The position numbers and the translations under genes were made by a program. A stretch of 64,000 bases of DNA from Tretioscincus oriximinensis. Its lineage: Eukaryota > Chordata > Lepidosauria > Squamata > Gymnophthalmidae. This document shows, piece by piece, positions 48,801 to 57,800 of this stretch. The stretch spans positions 976,383 through 1,040,382 of the forward strand of contig JAJVDF010000382.1 of the NCBI GenBank assembly GCA_022410635.1. The letters run 5' to 3'. The first letter of the stretch is position 1, and every line of letters starts with the position of its first letter. Below the pieces are notes generated by a model that was not told where the DNA came from, made no database searches, and worked only from the letters and a program-made list of their open reading frames with translations.

Positions 48801-51800
48801 ATCTTTCCATTTCTGCAACTAACTTGCTCTATGACCTCAGGCTGATCTTTTAAATAGGTTTGCCCTTTTTCTGGCCTTCTTAATCCATGACTAATAATAC
48901 TTAAGTACATTACAACATGACATTTACCATTAGTGTTTGTGAAATACACTTGCTATTTTAAAACAAAAAGAAAAATAGATAAAGCATTATTAAGGCATGG
49001 AATGAGAACAGCCGATAGAAGGATTTATTACTCCTTGCGGATGATCCCATGAATCACCATTTAGTAATTTGTATCTTCAGGGATATGGAACTCAACTGTC
49101 ATTAAAATGGAAACTTATAGAAGTCAATATTCCACTGGAACCAAAGCAGAAGCATAACCAACAACTGAAACATCTGTGTTGGTGTTTCTTCTCTCCTTCT
49201 CTCTCTTCCTACAAACACCTTTCATAGCAGAGATCCTCACGCTGAAGGTTTTGACACCACTGATGGATAAACATTCGTTGTTGTTAATATTGTCAGACTA
49301 AGGCTGCAAACGCATTGCCCCTTAATGCACATAGGACAGCGAAACCAAAGCCCATCATTTCGACTTTGTTACCATAAAAATGGGCTCTGGGGTACTGTAG
49401 CGTCGCTCCAAACAAACAGTTCCTGGTGAAATTGCATTGTCACTGCTCCTTTTTGTAATTTGAGCCACTTGCACACTGACAACGGGAGATCAGGCAACAA
49501 AAAACAAGCNAGANAGCGGGAGCTGGGGGCTCTTTTGTTTAGCGTTCCCTCCAGGCTCAGTAGCTTCCCTCCCTGCTCTGGAAAAACAGGTTTTTCCACT
49601 TCCTGCAGCACGTTGAAAGAGAGTCATTTGGCACTCTCAGCCCACAGCAATCCGGATAATAAGGTGGAATGAATGCTCAAGGAATGCTCAGGTAAAATTA
49701 AGCCCTCACTTCATTTTCATTGTGGAACGATTAAAAGGGAACNGAAAACGGATTTTAAGTTCTAATGGGAATGCAGCCTGGGTGTTTTCTATAGTATTTT
49801 TGGTGCTGATTTCAAATCTGTTGCCATATTTATGCGGAAAACAGGAATTCTAATAATATGCATTTAATGTATCATATAACACTTGTTATATTTATATATT
49901 GCAATGAAAACATAAAATACAGGGACAGTTAACTTAAGTTGCATTTTTCTTAAAAGTTGTAATGATAGTTATGCTATATTTAGCTTTGAGGAATGTCGCT
50001 ACTGAGTGTCCAGCAATAATCTGCAAGCATTTTGTTCTGTTTTCCTTGANAAAAATCTTCCATAATTGCTATAGCCTGATGGAAATTTTCTTCATGTTCC
50101 AGGATTAGGAAGAGATAAATCCAAATGTGAATTCAAAAACGTAAACTTCAGGGTCATGCTGGATCTAAAAGGCTTAGTAACCAGTTGCTTGCAACCTCAG
50201 CCAGTTTCCCAGAACATTGCTAACTACATTTTGAAATGATCTCTGTGAAGTTCCCTCAAGTTCATTCAAGGATTCATGGCTTTGATGAATATCCTCACGA
50301 AATCACATATGGTGTGTGATTGTAGAAGATACACTTACTTTTCTCTTTGGCNACTGCTTTTTGATAAANTAGTTTTTCTTATCTCTATTGTCCCACTCAT
50401 ATAAAAAGTGGAAGAAGTTTGTTTATTCAAGCTGAAGTCCAAATAAAAGCAAATCTGAAAAAATTGCCAAACTGTATTATTTATTGTCCGGGGAAATCAT
50501 GTCCAGGAGGTTAGGCGACTCCCAATGCTTGATGGGGTCGCCCTGCCCACTAATAGCAAAGTGCGTGATTTGGGGGTATTCCTGGATACGCCGCTGTCCC
50601 TGGAGTTCCAGGTGGCAGCGGTGAGCAGGAGTGCCCACTACAACCTCCGGTTGGTCCGCCAGCTCAGGGNCTACCTGGATGCGGAGAACCTGGCAACAGT
50701 TNTCCACGCTCTTGTAACCTCCAGATTGGACTACTGTAACGCTCTCTACGTGGGGCTGCCTTTGAAGACGGTCCGGAGGCTGGAGCTGGTGCAAAATATG
50801 GCGGCCCGGCTGCTGACCGGGACCCCGGGTCGGGTCCATATTACCCCGATCCTGAAACAACTGCACTGGCTTCCAATTCGCTTCCGAGCCCAATTCAAAG
50901 TGCTTGTTTTGACATATAAAGTCCTAAACGGCTTGGGACCTGCGTACCTAAGGGACCGTCTACTCCTGTACAGGCCAACCCGCTGCCTCAGGTCCGCTGG
51001 GGAGAATAGCTCGTGGTGCCCTCTTCATGGAGAACAACTGGGGCACACAAAAGAGCCTTCTCAGCGGTAGCCCCCCAATTATGGAATAGCCTCCCTCTTG
51101 AGGCTCGCCAGGCGACATCTTTGTTAACATTCCGTCGTCTGGTGAAGACCTACCTCTTCACCCGGGCATTTGGTAGTTAGGGGACCTCCCGGCCGGGCTC
51201 ACGCCTGGGGGTGTGTGTGAATGGGTGGGGAGGGTTTGGGGGTCACTGTTTTTAACTGTTACGTTATTTTAATGTTGTAAGCCGCCCTGCGACCTTAGGG
51301 TGAAGGGCGGGATAAAAGTACTAAAAATAAATAAAAATAAATAAAATATTTATTTACATTTTTATACCGCCCTATACCCGTAGATCTATTACTGTCAGTA
51401 GTACCTTTGTATTGTCATATGAACCACTTAATCAAACGAACTGGCTGTTCACATTCAATTCTGAACTTGTTTGGAAACAAAAAAATATAATTTGTTTACA
51501 TTGGCTTTTCAACAGCAAAAAATACAAAGAGCACACTAATTGTTCAAACTGTTCATGATTGGGGTATTGAGTACTATATGTTTAATTTGAAACTAACATT
51601 AACTATTCATATGAATTTTCAAACATGAACCAACTTTGCACAATTCTACTGTTTATTCATAAAGTGTTGGCTTTTTTTGAATTTGTATATGTTGTTGTTG
51701 GACACTGCCCAGAACTAGTTAGGTACTAAATTATTAACTTCATTTAACTCGGTTTCAGAAAAATGCAACAATTAGAGCAAATTCTTCCTTCATTTTCAGA

Positions 51801-54800
51801 ATCAGCACTTCCAAAACCATGAGAATTTAACTAAATCACCATCTACCATTTTTTGCCACATCTATCTTTCCTGCAGTCCTTCCTGTTGCTTCTGTGGAAG
51901 AATGACAATGGAGAACTATTGGAACCATTTTTGGTCTGCTAGTCTTTTTCATTCCGCAGATGCAATTATTTCAGTGGCCACAAGCTGCCTCGAGATATAA
52001 ACTGCTTGGCCACATAGCTCTCCCTCTCTCTCCCTCTCTCTCTCTCTCACACACATTTCCATATTATACCTGCATTTACCATATCGATCCTTGTGTCATC
52101 TATGCCAGTTTTCTTTTCTTATCAAAAGTTCCAGGCGTAATTGAAATGGAAAATTATAACCTCTGCTCATGACTTTGACTGTTCTAGGCTATAACAAATA
52201 CATATTTTATTAGAACTGTGGTTAGGGAGCATAATATTTCTTCAAGGCCTTTATTTTAAATTATTTCTGGCGGCTGGAATCTGACTTTTACTTGCTCAGG
52301 GCACTTTCTGATTTATATCAAGTTTGGGGGGAGGAATGACTTCAATTGAATCAAAGGTAAAGACTTGAACTTTTAACAGCTAGAAGCACAAAAGTTTCCC
52401 ACATTTACTAACAGGACATGTGATCTATTTAAGAATTGTGATTAAAGAAGTTTTGATGATAATGATGATGATTAAAATCTCATAGTCTGCAAGAATATTA
52501 TAAACGAGCACTTTATCTGGCATGTCAACAGAAAGCTCCTTAGATCATTCCTGGAACAAAATAAAACCTAGCTGTGATCTACACAATCCAGGTAAAGTTC
52601 AGGTAGCATATATGAACCAGTATGTCAAGCACTGGTAGTGGCACCAGAAGTGCTTCACTCCAGGGCACCTGGCAGAAAAGCTCCAATCAATAAAGCAGAT
52701 GGTCCTTAGGCAATTTTTACAGAGTTTTACTAATGCATTTAGGAAGTTCTTTATTTAACATTATCTGTATGGGAATAATGCTAATCCACATCAGATGTGA
52801 AGTAATGGCAGCTTATGTATATCTGCTTCTCCAAGCACAGCTTCTGTGTTCAACTGTGAATGCTAATATTTCAGCATTCAGATAGTTTTGAGTTCAGCTA
52901 CATACTCTGCTGAGACAAATGTTGATATTCCTGCTGCACAAGGAAGCTGTGCTGACTTGAACCAGGGACACTATTGCTTGCATCATCATGTGTAAGAACA
53001 GTTTGGCATTCACACAACAACACACATTGTTCCACATCTAATGTGGCTCTAGCTACTGAATGTAAATGTTGGGTGGCTACAGCTAACCCACGTTAAGCTA
53101 AAGCACATTAATTTCTTTAAGACAGGTACATGCAAAAAACAGTGGGCTGCTGGGTTACCTAAAGTGGCCCAATCCAGCACAGAATATCCTGCACCATGGT
53201 GAAAGGCATCATGGTTCCCCTAACTTCCAGTTTTCTATCAGTACCAGCCACTTTCAAAATTAGCTTTGTTTTTTTAAATATGTATTTATCTTATTTTTTA
53301 GAAGGGATAAAGACACTTATAAAACAAGTTAATAGCTTCATACAACTGTAAAAGCAGAAAAATGTATTAAGATACAGAAACTGCAATTTAAATCTGAATG
53401 GTAGCTAAGGAGGAGACAATATAGTGCCTATATATTATGATTTTTTCTTGGCTTTTCTCTTGCAAGGAACCAGAAAGGATTGCTATTGGAGAAGTATTCC
53501 AATATGATGCCCAAAGTTATAATCTGTCTTTTTCATGTATCTGTCCCAGGATTTCATGAAACAAGCATCTTGGATATTTTTTCAGAGTTTCTGAGAACTG
53601 TTTTTCTGCATGTCTCTTAATTAGCATGGAAAAGAAAAAAGAAAAAAGTCCCAGGTGGTAGATCACAAAAATGTCACAGTAAAGAAAGTGCCTGAATTTA
53701 TTATGGCCAATGCGTTTCAATCGCTGCTTTCCAAAACTATCTTTGTACTTGTAGTTTTCCAAATTACTGTGATTTCAAGGAATCCCTGTCTATTGGATGT
53801 TTTAGACACAGGGTTAAATTGCATGTGACCGTAACCCAAGTTTCATAAGCCAAAATCAGGGAGATGGGTTCATGATTCTACACAAGAGAACTGACAAAAC
53901 TGATCAACTAAGAGCAACTGTATGAAAGTAGACAAATCCTTTTATTCAAATAACATATTCATGGCTGTAAACGTAATTGCAAAATTGTATCTTTTCAGGA
54001 TTATTCAATCTCCTTTTCATTCTCGTTGGTGGCCTAGGATATCTTTCTAAGACTATTTAGCTTTCCTTTCTTTTAAAAAAAGTCTATGATGGACCCATTA
54101 GACTGTAACAGATCTGTCTATCTTGTGAATGCATATTTAGACTCTTTTCAACACATGGCTTATTTGTTCACTAGACCAAAACAGATTTGTCTATCTTGTA
54201 AAGACATATTTAGGAACATTTTAAATAGAAGGATTACCAAACTGATCACCTGTAGCAGCTCTCTTCATAGCTCTGATTGTGTCTAACCAACCCTCTGCAA
54301 ATGTTAGCTTAGTGTAGCTATGCTTCTTGTTTGTTTAGAAATGAAGAATGCTTCTATACTTGAATGCTTGAGCTTAGCAAAATGAATGTGAATTGTTATT
54401 TATTCCGTATCGATATTCATATCATAATATGAATTAAAGGCCAGTTTCTTTTTAAAAAATGATGAATTGGCTGCACTTTCTTTTATTCTTTGAGGTTTGG
54501 TTCCACCAATCTTTAATCATTTTATTCAAGATCTACTGACCCGTTAAAGCTTTTATTCAAATATACAATCCCTATTCCTTAATATTGATTAATCTTTAAT
54601 GTATCTGCAGTGGTCTTTTGAAATCAGATTTTTACTTAGTTACAAGCAGAGAATGGTCGTTCTGAGGCCTGTGAATGGAATTGTGTTCTAGCACTCACAC
54701 ACTGTTGCCTTGCCTCCATGCCATTCCCATCTGGCCACTGCTGCTCATATCACCACCATTTTTGTAACTGTTGGCAAGGCTGCCTGTTAGGGTGGCTGGG

Positions 54801-57800
54801 TTACTCCAGGCCTTGATGTCAACCCACATGTTTTGCCACTGAGCAGTCAATGCCATATCAGTAGGTGTCAGGCTTGCCCAATAGTGTGGCTTCAAGTTGA
54901 TGGACACTAATTGTGTCCATTAATGTCCCATAAAGTGCTGAGCGCTGTGATTTGTGGGACATGAATTAATCAACTTTCTTTGTCTGGCCTTATGTTATGG
55001 ATCTATTCCACTTTTTCTCCATCAAAAAACCCAAAAAGCATCCAACAGTGGTTATGGGAACTCTAAGCAAATATGTAATAGTAATACAGTTATATATAAT
55101 CGAGAAAAAAATGTTGATTAAGAAACCAAAGCAGTTGAACATCACCATATTTTAGTTTACAAACCAAGTGGAGCAGAAATAAAGTATCAGAGATGAGAAC
55201 AGACAAAGGAAAATATTTTTTTCACCCAGAGGGTCGTAGGCCTGTGGAATTTACTTCCCGAAAAGGTGTTGTTAGCTAACAGCTTGGATAGCTTTAGGAC
55301 AGGACTAGACAGGCTTTTGGACACCAAGGGTATAAATGGGTTCTAGGATGGATGTCTGGATGTTGCCTCCGGGATGGAGCAANGGGTAGTGCTCCTAAAG
55401 TGCCATTTGCAGGGAGTCATGAACAGGTGCATATTTTGCTTTCCTCTGTTCGGACTGCCCAGGTGCATCTGGTGGGCCTCTGTGTGACACAGAATGCTAG
55501 ACGTGATGGGCTGTGGCCTGATCCGGTATGAATGGAACCTTGGTACTTGGTAACTGTGAGTAGATATGCAATTTGAAATTTCTTGAAATTCAATTTTGTT
55601 ACTTTATTTTTTGGGGGGGAAGGGATGATTATGAGTATACAAATTCATTCTTTTTGGAAGGTTACTGAATATATATAATACTCAGTAAAATATTACTTTT
55701 CTAGTAAGTATTATTTAAATATCATGTGCAATAAAATATAAACCCTATCAATCATAATGATATACAATCACTTTGGAATATTTAAATATTTCTTAGTAAA
55801 ATTAAGCCACACTTTTCAGTGCTCTTACTATTCATTTCTTTCTTTTTTTGGTAGAATGAAAATATTCCCTTTTAGATAATTTTTTTCTCACTGTAACTTC
55901 AGCATTTTATTTCCTTCTAAATTTCATATGAAGTGTGCTTAATCATTCAGGAAGCTTCCCTAGGGCTACTGAATCACACCTGACAGCAACTTAATGCCTA
56001 GGATAGTGTGATTAGTAAAGATTACAGAGTATTGGACACCTACCTGCTCATTTGTCACTCACAATGTACTTATACCTGCTATTATTTGAAAATAATAAAA
56101 GCAATAAAAAAACAATTTGGTGGTATTAATCTATATACAATTAGAATTTTTAAGTGCACCCTTGTGAANTTAAAAAGGGTGCACATATTCACCCTTTTTA
56201 CTCAACAAGTAAGCTGGAAAAACCTAGCAATTAATTATAGTGTTTTTCCTTTTTTATTTTTTACTGAAAAAAGCAATTTTCTTATAAATCTTTCAATAAT
56301 TTAGTTAAACATGGGAGAGAGTATTTTATTTTAAGGAAGCTTTAGCGAGCCAACATTATTTCACTTTCTTTTTCCTTATGGGAATAGCTTCTGTTTTCTT
56401 AAGTCTTCTGTAAAGAATAGGGCAATACTTCTGTTGGAGAATCTTTATGATTCCTTATCAAAATTTCAGATAGTTTGTTTAGTTTTCAAATGTCAAGAAA
56501 GTTTGTTTAGTTTCCAAATGTCTCTTATTTCACTAAAAGGAAAGCTGTGTAATGGAAAACACTAAGTTTTCACAAAATACATACAATTTTGTCACTGCGT
56601 TAAAATTAAAAATCTAAGAAGCTGCATGTAAATGAAATCTTTAGATTTTGCACTGAATAATTAACAAAACATCTATGTTTTTTAAAGGTAATACACTATT
56701 ATTAAGAAAGTTAGATCACTGTTTTTAATGGCCTTTAATACACTTACTTGGTTGAGTACACGTTAGTGAATCTGAATAAATTTGATCCAGATTCTCTGCA
56801 ATAATTAATTTTTGCATGAAGAAGAAGAAGAACTGGGTTCTTATACCCCACTTTTTCTCACCTTTCAAAGGGACTCAAAGCNGCTTACAAGGGTATTGTT
56901 GCCCGAAGGCTTACATTCTATTTTCCCCACCAGGCTCAGGTGGTTCCCATGTATCTACTTGCAGTCAATTGCAATCTCTTGCAATTCATGCTTTCGAGTA
57001 GCTGGGTTGGCTAGAGCTACAGGCTAGTGGAAGGTGCACACCCCTCCCCACGTCCCACACAGGGCTTCAAAACCCCATCTCCCAGATGAGAGACGGAGGC
57101 TTGTTGAACCATTTTATAAGTTATCAATGTATGCTAGCATGCAGAAATGATGTTGCTAACCCAGAAAAAGCCACAGCAGCCTCTTATAACATGATGGAAA
57201 CTCCTTCCTTTCCATTTGCCTATTTTCCTGTCATTCAGATGTAAGCTGGGCTGCAATACTAGCCAGCTTGCTTCAAAAATATTTTTAAATGCTAACAGCT
57301 TGCCCCAGCAAGGAGAATGTAATGGCTATGAAGATTAAAAAAAGATTTAAAGGTGATGTGATGAGGATATGAAGATAAGACTGTTGCGTTATTCACACTG
57401 CACATCGCTCTTGCAACTACTCCCATGGTAGTAAAAACTGGGTTTCTTTCTTAATCTGAATGAGATGGTGTTAGACAAATGTAGACCCAATTTATCTGGT
57501 CTACTCCTTATCCAATCTAAGGAACAATCAATATTAGCACTAATCCCATGCAGACAATTAATGTAATTAAATTGGAGTAGTAAATCTGTGGCTATATGCA
57601 CAAGATGTTTTTCTACCTTGTTCGTAGCGCAATCAGGGTGTCCCGGGCACAAGTGCTATGTGTTTTTCAGTAGTCGACCCGCAATAAATGCCTTTCCCCC
57701 CGGAATAAGCTATTGCTCAGATATTCAGGCATCATTCTGGAGAACCCCCATATTCTCGCAACCATATGCTTGTGCACAAATTAAATGTGAGATGATAAAA

